Source of the DNA: Dentipellis sp. KUC8613
Lineage: Eukaryota > Basidiomycota > Agaricomycetes > Russulales > Hericiaceae
Assembly (NCBI GenBank): GCA_002286715.1
Contig: NSJX01000038.1
Location: 1-64,000, forward strand
Length of the DNA: 64,000 nucleotides
Direction: 5' to 3'
The translations under genes were made by a program, and so were the position numbers. The notes beneath the pieces were generated by a model. That model worked only from the letters and a program-made list of their open reading frames with translations. It ran no database searches and had not been told where the DNA came from. Positions 14,231 through 24,832 of this stretch are shown piece after piece. Each line of letters opens with the position of its first letter. Within the stretch, counting starts at the first letter, position 1.

Positions 14231-16674
14231 GCCACCCCAGGGACTTTTGGTACGCTGCCGAGCTTTCGCCTCTGGCTCCTGCATCCTCCCTGCACGGTCC
14301 GTCTGCCTGCTGCCATGCGCTCAGGGATGCTGCTGCATGTCTTCTCCGCCTTCTTGGGCTTCGCGAGCCTTGCTTCTGCCGAATGGGTCGACCCGAAGGT
14401 TTTGGACAGCTGCCCCGGATACAACGCAGTCAACGTGAAAAGCGGTGGTTCGAAGCTGACTGCTGACTTGGTCCTGGCAGGGACGGCGTGTAACGTGTTT
14501 GGGAACGATACCAAGAAGCTGGCATTAGAGGTCACGTATGAGACGCGTATGTGCACGTTTGATATCCCGTTGAGTGCGTTGTCTGACTCGTTCGCGTTTC
14601 CAGAGACGCGTATTCACGTGAAGATCACGGACCCGTCTTCAAAGCGCTACGAGGTTCCGGACTCTGTGCTGCCGCGCCCGAAAGCTGATCCGCACGTGTC
14701 TGTCGCGGAGTCGGATATCAAGTTCAACTACACCGCGAAGCCGTTCTCGTTCAACATCCTTCGGTCGCACACCAATGAAGTTTTGTTCTCCACCGCGTCT
14801 CATCCCATCATCTTCGAGCCTCAGTACCTGCGCGTCAAGACGAACTTGCCTGCTAACGCGAACGTCTATGGTCTTGGCGAACACACGGACCCGTTCCGTC
14901 TCGACCCTTCGAACACGACGCGTACGCTTTGGTCCCGGGACGCGTACGGTATTCCTCAGGGCTCTAATTTATATGGGAACCACCCTGTCTACTTTGAACA
15001 CCGGTCCACGGGGACACACGCCGTGTTTCTATTGAGCTCGAACGGAATGGACATCAAGATAAGGAATAACGAAACACAGGATGGCCAGACTACGCTTGAG
15101 TACAATGTCATAGGCGGCGTGTTGGACTTCTATTTCTTGGCAGGGAGCACGAGTGACCCGAATGAAGTCGCTAAGCAGTACGCGGAGGTAGTTGGGACGC
15201 CTGCCGAGGTCCCTTATTGGTCCTTCGGGCTTCATCAGTGTCGCTTTGGGTATCAGAGTACGTTTTTTTGCTGTTCCGCGTTTCTCTCTTCATCTGACGA
15301 ATCACGCGGAAACAGACTATATCGACGTCGCGAATGTGATCACGAATTACTCTGCAGCAAACATCCCTCTGGAGACCATGTGGACGGACATCGGTACGTC
15401 TCAGTCATTACGCCTTGGCCCGTGGACAAGAACTGAATGTCAATTCCTTCCTTTGCACATAGATTACATGTACAAGCGGCGAATTTTCACCACTGACCCT
15501 GACTACTTCCCTGTCTCTCGGATGCGCGAGATCGTTGACTACCTTCACAGCCATGACCAGAGATTCGGTAAAGAGGGCTACTTTCATATAGTTTCACTTT
15601 ACTTACAATGCAAATCTAGTACTCATGACGGACCCTGCTGTCGCCTATCTCCCTGGTGAAGGATACGGCCCTTACGACCGCGGCACGGACTTGGACGTCT
15701 GGCTCAAAGCGCCCAATGGAAGCGCCAGCCTTGGACTTGTATGGCCAGGTGTCACGGTATTCCCAGGTAAACGTCGCGCAAGCGTCATCGCTGAGGATTG
15801 TTTCATACTGACGTCTGACACTCGATTCGCAGACTGGTTCCACCCAAAGATCGGAGAGTCAGTGCCCTCAGTCGTGCACTATGAATCCTACTCATCCATG
15901 AATATAGATATTGGAATAACGAGTTCCAAATGTTCTATAGTCCTGATACGGGGCTGGACATCGACGGCGCTTGGATTGACATGAATGAACCTTCGAGCGT
16001 GCGTAACATGGCTTTCTGGCGTTCAAAATATACCGATGGATTTAGCTGACTTCGTATGGGACTCTCGACGCCAGTTCTGCACGTTCCCTTGCGACGATCC
16101 ATTTGCACAAGCCGTTCAGCAAGATCTGCCTCCCACTCGGACTTCTTCCCCGCCTGATCCCAAAGCACCCATATTCGGTAATACTACCACACAGCTTGAG
16201 CGCAGAGCCGCGCCATCCCACAAGGGAGAGGATGTTCTTCAGCCACCGTACAGTATCGACAATGCAGTGGACGGATTGTCTAATAAGACTGCATACGTGA
16301 GTACTCGCACGTTCATACACTCCGTTCCGTCAATCTTACAGCGCTTCTCAGACCGATTCAGTGCATGAAAATGGCCTCATCGAATACGATACCCGTTAGT
16401 CGCATTCCTCGCACGATTTTCGGAGTCGCGCTGACCCACTCGCAGACAACATCTACGGGACGATGATGTCCATCGCGACGCATAACGCCATGCTCGCTCG
16501 GCGGCCGGGCCTGCGGACTCTCGTCATTACACGGTCGACGTTCGCCGGCGCCGGGAGCAAAGTGGGCAAATGGCTGGGCGACAACTTCAGTCTCTGGGAA
16601 CACTACCGTTTCTCCATCGCGGGCATGTTGGGAATGGCAACTATATATCAAGTTCCTATGGTCGGTAGCGACAT

Positions 16675-16701
16675 GCATCAGGAAAACCCCCACCTGCAAA
16701 T
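16675..16701 (+). repeat. Left terminal inverted repeat
   Basis: It begins GCATCAGGAAAAC and ends CTGCAAAT. It matches the reverse complement of 18373-18399 at 24 of 27 positions; differences are at positions 13, 16 and 20. Confidence 0.85.
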
Positions 16702-18372
16702 TGGTACAAATTTGTACAAATTGGCATCGGTTAGTAGATTAGACCGTTTTGCTTACCCCCCGTCTTATAGGCTTCAATTTAGACCTACATTAGACACTAA
16801 TGATGAGCAAAGCCCGTGCTAAGACACATCTCAGTGTACAATTATTGCAGGCTTAGCATACTATTAGCAGTTCTATTTGCTTGAAATTGGTTCACACTTA
16901 GGACATATTGGAAATAGATTATATTCATCATTTCTCCTGCTAGATACATCTAACTATACTACTACGCAACAGCAGGGTGTACAAGGATACACACTAGGGG
17001 CACGACGAGCGATGGGTCCGCGAGAAGGTCTGAGCATCGCATATCCACACAAACGCGGGTCCCTCGTGATCATAGATACTCAAGTTCCGAATGGCACCGT
17101 TTCGCGATCGCGGGCTGTTTGAGGTCTTCGCATCGACGAGCATCGTCTCATCCAGATGGCCGATCAATATCGGCGGAAACGCAAGCACAGATGACTTTGG
17201 CCGCCGGTGTGCGAAAGGAGACAGGCACGACGGCCGTACGAGATGCGCAAGAAGGGGGCGGGCATGAGTGTGAGCGAGTGCGACAAGGGGGCACCTAACT
17301 GAAGTCATTCATGAATGCATTTCCGGGGCCGAACTTGATGCGACAGGCTATTCCAAAGCAAACCATGCCCTCGGCATTAGCAAGCAGTTATGCGATAATG
17401 AGAAGGATACAACTGCGAGACTTACCGTACGCATATCTCGAAGCCAAGTTTGTAGGAGAGCACCAAGCCGCAGCCCACACTTTTCCTCTCGCCCTTCAGC
17501 TTCTCCACAGGCCCGCTCATAGAAGGGAGAACTTCGAGGGCAACATTGCAAACGCCGCGTCGAACTAAAGATGCCGTGGTAAGTAGGACGCGTGAGGGAA
17601 GTAGCGGAAAGCGGCGGAACGTGCCCTTGTATCGGTCACAATGATGTGCTGTAAAGAGAAATTAGAAGGGGTGTAAGCAAACGGACATACCTATCCTGAC
17701 GCCAGCGAAGACACGACGAGAAGAAGTCGCGAAATGCTGCGAGGCCTGATGGGCGACACAGATGGGTGCAAGAAGAAAAGAGTCGACGCACGACGTGGCG
17801 CGTTTGCGCTGTGCCGGCACACCCCGAGATTTCAAACCCAGACCCACGACGACTTGGACGCCAATCGCGACTTGTCTCTGTGCGCTCTACGTCCTCAACA
17901 TCAATAGCCGTGGCAGTACTCACCAAGCTGCATTGTCTGCGCTCTGACACTGAGCTGCTCCACCGCTGCGCGTGTGACTTCCACGCTCTCGGTGGTCCCA
18001 TACGCAATGCTCGTCAATGCCGAATCCGGATGCGTACGCCCGTCTCCGTTTTTGCCATCGTCAAACATACCGTAATGTCCAGCCCCACGAAGCGAGCAAC
18101 GGGTGCCCTGGAACTGAGATGTAATTATACTGAGAATTCTTGCTTCTGTTATGATGAAAACCATCAAATTCTCGAATGCAGAACCTCTCTCGGAGTCTGT
18201 AGTTTCGACATATTGTTGTGTCATCGTAGTTTTGTAACATTAGCTCAATTTGCACGGTATACTACTAATTCACTAATGCGTAGCTAACTGTGCTAAGCAG
18301 TATTTGAACTGTCTTAGGAGCCTTAGAAGGTCAAGAACGCGGTTAGAGAACTTTGTTCTAAATTAGCCTAGG

Positions 18373-18399
18373 ATTTGCAAGTGAGGCTTTTCCTGATGC
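18373..18399 (-). repeat. Right terminal inverted repeat
   Basis: Reverse complement of the left repeat at 16675-16701 with three mismatches. It is followed by one unmatched T and the CAT target duplication. Confidence 0.85.
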
Positions 18400-19759
18400 T
18401 CATATGCGGCTATGGTGAGTACAGTATGGCATCTTGCCTGGCAAGGCTACCCCTGACCTTCGTATTGATGACAGCGGAGAATACGACCGAGACGCTTTGC
18501 GCACGGTGGGCTATGCTCGGCGCGTTCTACCCGTTCATGAGAAACGTGAGTCCAGGCATTTACGACTGTGGAATGAAAGACGCTGAGAATTGAATGCGCA
18601 GCACAATGCGGATACGTCAATCAGTCAAGAATTCTATCGCTGGCCGGTGGTCGCGGAGGCCGCGCGCAACGTGTTGAACATTCGGTACGAGTATTCCCTT
18701 TCTCTTCCGGCCGAAGCGCAAAAATGCTAACAATCCCACCGGGAGTCAGTTATCGCCTGTTGGACTACCTGTACACAGCCTTCCACACGGCCCACACCGA
18801 CGGGACTCCCGTCGTGAAACCGCTCTGGTTCAACTACCCCACCGACGCAAACACCTACCCGATCGATCTGCAGTTCTTCTTCGGCGATTCCATTCTGGTG
18901 TCACCCGTCACTGACGAGAACTCGACTTCGGTCTCCATCTATCTCCCGAAAGACCGCTTTTACGACTTCGCGACGTTTGCGCCAGTCGATGGCACGGGCG
19001 CGAGCGTCACCCTTAGTAACGTGACCTTCACGTCGATTCCGCTGCATATTAAGTCTGGTGTCGTACTGCCGCTTCGTAGTAATGGTACGATGACGACAAC
19101 GGAGCTGCGTCAGACAGACTTCGAGATTGTCGTCGCTCCAACTGTGGACGGCACCGCGACCGGATCGCTCTATGTGGACGATGGGGTGAGCATCACGCAA
19201 CATGCCAGCACGTCTGTCACTTTCACGTATGCGAAGCGCACGCTGTCCGTGAAAGGAAGCTTTGGGTACCATGTTGGAGTGAAGGTCGCGACGGTGGTTA
19301 TCCTGGGTGTAGACAAGGCTCCGGGCAAAGTGCTTGTTCACACTGGAACCTCGAGGAGCGTGGCCTTTTCATACGAAGCCTCGACCAAGGTCCTGTCGAT
19401 CAAGTTGGATGTGCCTTTCGACCACGACTTCCAGGTCCAGATCGCATAGGCACGACTTTCGCTTACCATTTGCCATGTACGGCCGTGTTCGATATTCGCT
19501 GTTAATTCTATCTGACAGGACGCGAGCGAAACGAGTGACATTAGTGCACACACAGATACAGATTAGGTACCTTATGGACAGCGAGAGTATAGTGGTGACA
19601 CAGCAGCAGAGATGAGATAAACCCAAGCATACAGACGATTAATAGCGGTAGATCCGACTCAGTACCAGTAAGACCTAAATATCCCAAGGAAAGCGACGAG
19701 AACGATACTATTCATGGGAGACCGAGGAGAGATGGGGATGGAAGTTCGAGGGAACCCAA

Positions 19760-20434
19760 TCAGCTGAAGTTCCAGGAGCCATAGATGACGCCCTTGTCCT
19801 CGGAGGCGAAGTGGTCAAAGAGACCGCGCGAGAGGTCGAGAGCGCCCTTGGGGCAGTCAGGGCACTGTCGTCGCCAGGAGTTTGTGAGATGATTGTGATA
19901 TGTCAAAAGTTCGAGAACAGGCACGAACCTCATCGACGATGGTGGCCTTGGCCGACTTGCCGCCGTAATACAGAGTGATCGACTTGTAGCAGTGTGCGCC
20001 GTTATTATATTCCTGCAGCATCGTTAGGACCTGTATGCAGCAGCAACTGCAGCAGTTTTTCAACTCACGTTGGCGTTCAGTGCGACGACCTGCGAGTAGA
20101 GGTGAGTAACGTAGAAAGGCGTGCGGATTCGGCTAATTATCACTCACCCAATCGGAATCGACGTTATGTCCACCACAAGCACCTCTGACACACATAGTAC
20201 GTCAATACTTGCACAAGCAGATGACAGTCAAAAGCACACTTACTCGCCAACGTCGTAGAAAGTGAATCTAGCGTTGTCGTCGCGCGAATACACCTGCACG
20301 TCGTCGGACGCGCGGCGAGACAAGCCGCGGTGATGACGTCCCGGGGCGACGTGCCCATCGCTCTGCGCAGAAATGAACGGCGCAAGCGCAATGGCGGCGA
20401 AGAAGCAGGAAGTAAGGGTGCTAGTGAAACGCAT
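19760..20434 (-). CDS. Secreted double-psi beta-barrel (RlpA/expansin-like) protein
   Basis: Small extracellular protein of the basidiomycete expansin-like or barwin-like group. Start 20434 with signal peptide (MRFTSTLTSCFFAAIALAPFISA), then a short linker with basic residues. The barrel is spread over several exons: FTFYDVG|EGACGGHNVDSDW|VVALNAN|EYNNGAHCYKSITLYYGGK|SAKATIVDE|CPDCPKGALDLSRGLF, ending GVIYGSWNFS and TGA at 19760-19762. GACGGxN, HCYK and the VDxCPDCP..LDLS motif, with the conserved Asp and paired cysteines, are all present. About 145 residues. Such proteins may loosen walls or act as protease inhibitors or riboflavin-aldehyde-type enzymes; the sequence does not decide which. 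It is convergent with the GH31 gene, 310 bp apart. Confidence 0.85.
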
Positions 20435-20547
20435 GGTGTACGACTAAAGGAGGGAGGTATTAAAGAGTGACTTGGAAAGCGAAGAGTCCTGAGGAATTGC
20501 GAATAATGAGTTGGAGCCCACGCTGAAAACGGTAGACGTCCAGCTTG

Positions 20548-20554
20548 TTATATA
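20548..20554 (-). promoter_or_regulatory. TATA box of double-psi barrel gene
   Basis: TATATAA on the minus strand, about 115 bp before the start codon at 20434. Confidence 0.45.
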
Positions 20555-21133
20555 CGTCAGTGCATCCTCCGGCATAGCCTCCTCCGGTTGTGAACGTGTT
20601 CCACTGGTCCATCCGGCGGTATGGGTGAGCATAGGGCCCTAGGGACGTCCGGACTGCTGGAGCCTGGCCGATGGGTCCCGGAAGGCTCCGGCGATTCAAA
20701 CATGCTCGGTGTTGCTCTGGCTTCTTGCTCAATGGGGCTGGGCCGCCTGCTACAATCGCAACGTGGGGAAGATAACCGACGTCGGGCAATCATTCCTGGA
20801 CACAGCGGCGATCAGCGTCCGTGTGTCTTCACCAAGGAGATGACATCTTGGACTCCCGAGGCGTCTTGCTCTTCCCTGGTGCCCGGTCCCAGAGAAGTCG
20901 CTGTGCATGTCCGGGGAAGACGGCGTTAATCAAGATTTCCATAAAGCTAGATCTACGTTTCGATTGTAAGACGCTCGGGTATGCGCATTACAGTCAGCTA
21001 GTCAGTAAGTATCACGCATTACAAACGCCAATTGACGTTGTCTGACTCTGCACCGTACGGGTAGCTTGAGACTTTGAATAGTATAGGGCCGACGATGCCG
21101 CTTGCCAAGAACTGGCGTGCAGCCCATGTTGTT
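20555..21133. other. Intergenic
   Basis: Between the barrel gene promoter and the doubtful gene at 21134. Short open frames on both strands have no recognisable content. Nothing seen. Confidence 0.35.
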
Positions 21134-21874
21134 CTATAGTCCATGAGAGTCGAGTGCGAAAGCTCCGGCGGTATCATCGTTCGTAAGCCTTGATTCTCGT
21201 GCAGGATCAGCCGATGTCATATGAAGCCTCAATGTAGCAGCAGGCAATCCTGGTGCGACTTCAAAATAAATATCATCGTCGCTGCGGATATCCTCTTTGA
21301 AATCGAGGGGATAGTTGTCGTCAATAAAGACCCGCCAGATCTTTCCGAGTCGGGCTCTTGGCATAGTACGCCGCAGAAGAATGGCCTGGAGGATGCTATG
21401 AGTCAGTATACTCTGACAGGATCTGACGACTAGGACGCGAGGCTGGAACAGTCCTGCCCATATGAGGGCATAAAACCCGGGCTGAAACTGTCTCGAAGCG
21501 ATAGTGGCTGTGGGTGCCAGCAAACGCTTCCGATTCGTGGCGCTGGGGACTTAGAATATTTGGCGAACAGAACAAAGTTCGAGCTACCCACCACGCGCGC
21601 CGGGGGCCACCGGGGATCCGCTGAGGATGTCGCTTCATCACACGACCGGGGTTTGCTTCCTGCCTGCCGCTAGGATCAGTCCATACATCCACGAGAAGGA
21701 GCGGGCACTTCTTACCTGCAGTGTATAGCGTCGTAAGAAACGGGCTGAGGACGCCGAGTACACTTGTCCATGCGAGTGTAAGTGCAACTCAACTCCGAAT
21801 GCAGTGCCATTGCGTGCAGGTTTGAGGCTGGATCGCCCCTTGTGTGACTGCGCGATTTTGTCGTTGATAAACAA
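21134..21874 (-). CDS. Doubtful spliced gene, no recognised family
   Basis: Not recognised. Three overlapping minus-strand open stretches can be linked by plausible introns (donor GTAAGAAG after ...RRYTLQ near 21714; acceptor CAG near 21450). The last stretch (ending TAG at 21134-21136) has protein-like composition: GKIWRVFIDDNYPLDF, then an acidic DIRSDDDIYFEVAPG, then ATLRLHMTSADPARES. The upstream parts are less convincing. It could be a real small gene, a decayed relative of the neighbouring F-box gene, or chance. Boundaries are approximate. Confidence 0.3.
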
Positions 21875-22010
21875 GAACCTACTGCAGACAGACGTTGATG
21901 AGATCAGAGAAGCCAGCGGATGGCATGCAAAATCGGTCGCAGAGATAGATCAGATCTCGAAATACCGGAGGTCGAATCGGGCATGGGGATAATATTGGGG
22001 CATATTGTAA

Positions 22011-23986
22011 CTAGAGACCGAACGTGAAGAACCATGGTGGTGGGTAGTAGTTCTCTGCATCAAAATCAGCTCGTGAGACAGAACCTATAGGACCGTTCTA
22101 GTGCCGCAAAATGCGTAAATACGATCAGAACACATGTATCAACGTCTCTCAGAGGGCAAGCGGAACTTACCTGAGCCTCGAGGAGTCCGTCCGCGCCAAG
22201 CAGCCACATGTCATTGTCTCCGAATTCCTCAAGGCCGTCCTGGGCATTTACTCGAACAGTCCAATACGGCATGGTTGTGGTCAGCGGACCCTCGAGCAGC
22301 TCAGGAAACTCCAGTACCGTGGGCTCGGTCACCGTTACGCCTTCATCCGCCGCTAATTCGGCTGCCGACTCTGGAATGGTCGCTGGACGTCCACCAGGAG
22401 CGCTGAAGTCAACAAGCTCAGTGTGCAGCGGCAGCGTCCCAGTAAATGGCAATGATGTATGGGTCAAGCCCCCACCCACGGTGAGCACCGCGCGCGAGCC
22501 GTATACGGACTCGTCGAAGAGTTCGCCCATCACCACGTCCAAAGGGTGTAACAGGATTGCGCGGGTATGTGCAGGTCCCCATTCGTCCCACGGTACGGCC
22601 ACTGGCGGTGCAGAATGCCTTGCGCCGCATGCTGCAAGATCTGTCGCCCCCACACCAGTGTATTTGGCTAGTATGGCTTCAAGCGTACACTGCTTCACCG
22701 CAAGGGTGATGTTCTTCCCGTCATCACTTAGGTCGATGGGCACGAGCCCAATTCCAAACATGAGGATTCGCTCGTGGGGATCTGGTGCGAATGGGGCGTC
22801 CGACGGTGCGTGCGGGATGATGGGGCCGCTGGCGATTCGGGTTCGGAGGGACGTGTCGGGGGCCAGCGGTGGAAGAGAAAGCGTCAGGACATGTTGTGTC
22901 CCCGTCTGGATTTCCCAGTCGGATGCGCCAGGTGTGGTGAGGTCAAGGATATGAATGGCCTCGCTGTCAGAAGCTGGGTAGTCGGAGGTACGGGATGCGC
23001 AAGATGCGACGAGGAGGATGTCTGGTGTCAAGAAATGGAATTGTGATCCTTCGAAGGGGGCATGGGAGGCGTCGATATTCTACAGGACGTGCGGTGCGTC
23101 AGTTCACGGAGTAACGCTACCTAGAGAGCACACTCACAAGTAATGCGGTCCCGCTCCTCCAGTCCCATACACCCGCGCACCCAAGGTCCCGGTCGAAACT
23201 CTCAGGCCAAGAGCCCACAGACACAAGCAGCTTCTTGTCCACAATCTGCGCGGATACAACGAAGTTCGTTCGAGGATAGACGAAGGCAAAGTCAAGGACG
23301 GGTTGTGCGCAATCAGGGTGTGCAAGCGTTCCGCGCGAGCTCAGACTACGCAAGTATAAGCGCAGGCCAGTCATAGGCTCGTTGCTGGTCATGCCCGTAT
23401 ATGGAGGGAGGCGACGTGACTCAATCAGCACCAGGAGGTCGGCAGGAGGGTCGAACGCGGCATGAGAGATGTGCACCGGGGCACCGTCGAGCATTGTGCG
23501 TTGCGGGCCCCTGTGCATAAACAATACTCGGGCGATCTCGCGAGCGAATGGTACCGAGGTCCATGCATCTTCCGATGCTCGCTGAATACACACATTCTGG
23601 AACACATTGAAATGATCCTCGCCTGTGAGACTCGTCCTGGGAAATAGAAGCGGTGTGCGCGAGCTTGGAGAGAGCGTGCGACAGCGAGCGGTGTATTCTA
23701 AGAGGAGGGAGAGGCGTGTGTTGAGGGGTACGGGACCCGGTGGACCGTCGCAGAGACCATTGACCTCAAGCTGCAAGGGATACTGAATTGCGGGAGTCTG
23801 GGATATGACCATCCTTGAGTATCTGTTTACCTGCATGGTTTGATTGTATGAGTGGGCAGAAACCCTGAAAAACAGGGTTTTTACCATCGAAAAGCGCGTC
23901 AAATCCCTCGCGGACAATAGAAGAAGGATTTTGAGCAATAACTCGGATGGGAGACTCAGAAGTCTTTGAATCCCAGGATCAGCCAT
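22011..23986 (-). CDS. F-box protein with large beta-rich C-terminal region
   Basis: The F-box is at the N-terminus: LLSLPSELLLKILLLLSARDL followed by TRFSMV, where an intron follows (donor near 23892, acceptor CATGCAG near 23839). The rest (VNRYSRMVISQTPAIQYPLQLEVNG..., then VLDFAFVYPRTNFVV, GCAGVWDWRSGTALL, and HFLTPDILLVASC, RAVLTVGGG) has the alternating pattern of a beta-propeller-like region, as in many basidiomycete F-box proteins; no clean WD repeat is visible. A second intron lies near 23120-23076. The last intron (GTAAGT near 22171) leads to a short final exon ending around 22011; its exact acceptor and frame are unsure (NYYPPPWFFTFGL is one reading). About 620 residues. Confidence 0.75.
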
Positions 23987-24832
23987 TCTTGTTGAAAGTA
24001 AGCCTTGAGTTTGGTGCTAGAAACTGGAAGCACGACGATGAAGGAGATCAGCGACGATGAAGGAGATCAGATTAGAATGATCTGATATACGAATGCGGAA
24101 CTGAAGGCACGTCATGCGCACTGGCAGATTGCACAGCTCTGAACAACGCCTAGCAGAAGCGCTGAATCGGTATATGATATGACGATTACTGATGAGCGCT
24201 AGAGCAAGAGACTTTTCAACAGACTCACATACCCTCTGAATCAGCCGGAACATACCAACCTCGGCAGATACCGTACGGATCGACGTCGTGCAGTTTTCCA
24301 AAGAATTCAGAGAAGGATATTCATCGTGTAACATCCGGTCCCACAATCGAAAGATTGGAAAGATGCTTGGCCTATAGACTGGATCTAGAGGGAAAACAAT
24401 CGTCAAATGACGGTTCGGTAGTGCGATTACCTTATCTGAAGCACAGAATGTTCAACGAATAAAATAGTTGGATAGAGTTTTTTTTGGTGATATACGGTCA
24501 TGGTAGATGTCTACCGACGTGTCTTGAGACCTGGTCACTGTGGTGGGTGTAAAGAATAATCGCGGGTGATAGTGAATGAAAACCTCAGAAAAGTTCCGAG
24601 AGCGATGATGGTCACGTGGACCCTGTGACACGACGCGCCAACGCGTGTGTCACGTTGAGTAACAGCAGTGCGGTCCTCGACAATTACGCTGAATTGTGTA
24701 CTTGGACGTGGCCCACTCCTTGTCTCCCTCTCCTCCATCGTAACCACAAACGCGACCTTCAAGAACTTATTCTGGTGTATCGTCATTGTTGTTCTATTGT
24801 CTTGATCGCTCATCGCACGCGAATAACTGGCT
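23987..24832. other. Intergenic, divergent promoters
   Basis: Upstream region of the F-box gene (-) and the Rap1-type gene (+). It holds a 19-bp direct repeat (GACGATGAAGGAGATCAG twice, about 24034-24071). A minus-strand open frame at 24017-24406 lacks any known feature. I looked here for an N-terminal BRCT of the Rap1 gene and saw none. Confidence 0.4.

Larger units (their letters stand above)
16675..18400. mobile_element. TIR element (probably non-autonomous DNA transposon) inside GH31 exon
   Basis: The element is about 1,726 bp with 27-bp terminal inverted repeats (24 of 27 match), starting GCATCAGGAAAA. CAT occurs at 16672-16674 and again at 18401-18403, and removing the element plus one CAT rebuilds a continuous GH31 reading frame, so CAT is the target duplication. 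One extra T (18400) separates the right repeat from the duplication. A 3-bp duplication fits the CACTA or PIF/Harbinger groups, but the ends are not a typical CACTA. No transposase is visible. The outer 250-300 bp on each side are AT-rich with repeated TTAG/CTAA words; the middle (about 17000-18100) is GC-richer and looks like captured gene pieces on the minus strand. Confidence 0.82.
14315..19449 (+). pseudogene. Secreted GH31 alpha-glucosidase, interrupted by a transposable element
   Basis: Family GH31 enzymes release glucose from starch and maltose ends outside the cell. The ATG at 14315 opens a signal peptide (MRSGMLLHVFSAFLGFASLASA). The nucleophile region reads GLDIDGAWIDMNEPSS (about 15954), followed after an intron by FCTFPCDDPFAQA; the acid/base region reads [20 protein letters not shown] (about 16569); later HNADTSISQEFYRWP and RYRLLDYLYTAF; stop 19447-19449. 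Ten or so short introns all join in frame, and all catalytic residues are present. The coding sequence is broken once: after ...MVGSD (codon ending 16673) there is a 1.7-kb insert, and the protein resumes as ICGYG at 18402. Net insertion is 1,729 bp, not a multiple of three. I saw no other damage, so the insertion looks recent, or the element is removed by splicing. Confidence 0.88.

Noticed and set aside
24017..24406. Minus-strand frame of 129 codons
   Set aside because: No family match, overlaps the promoter region of the neighbouring F-box gene; possible but unsupported.
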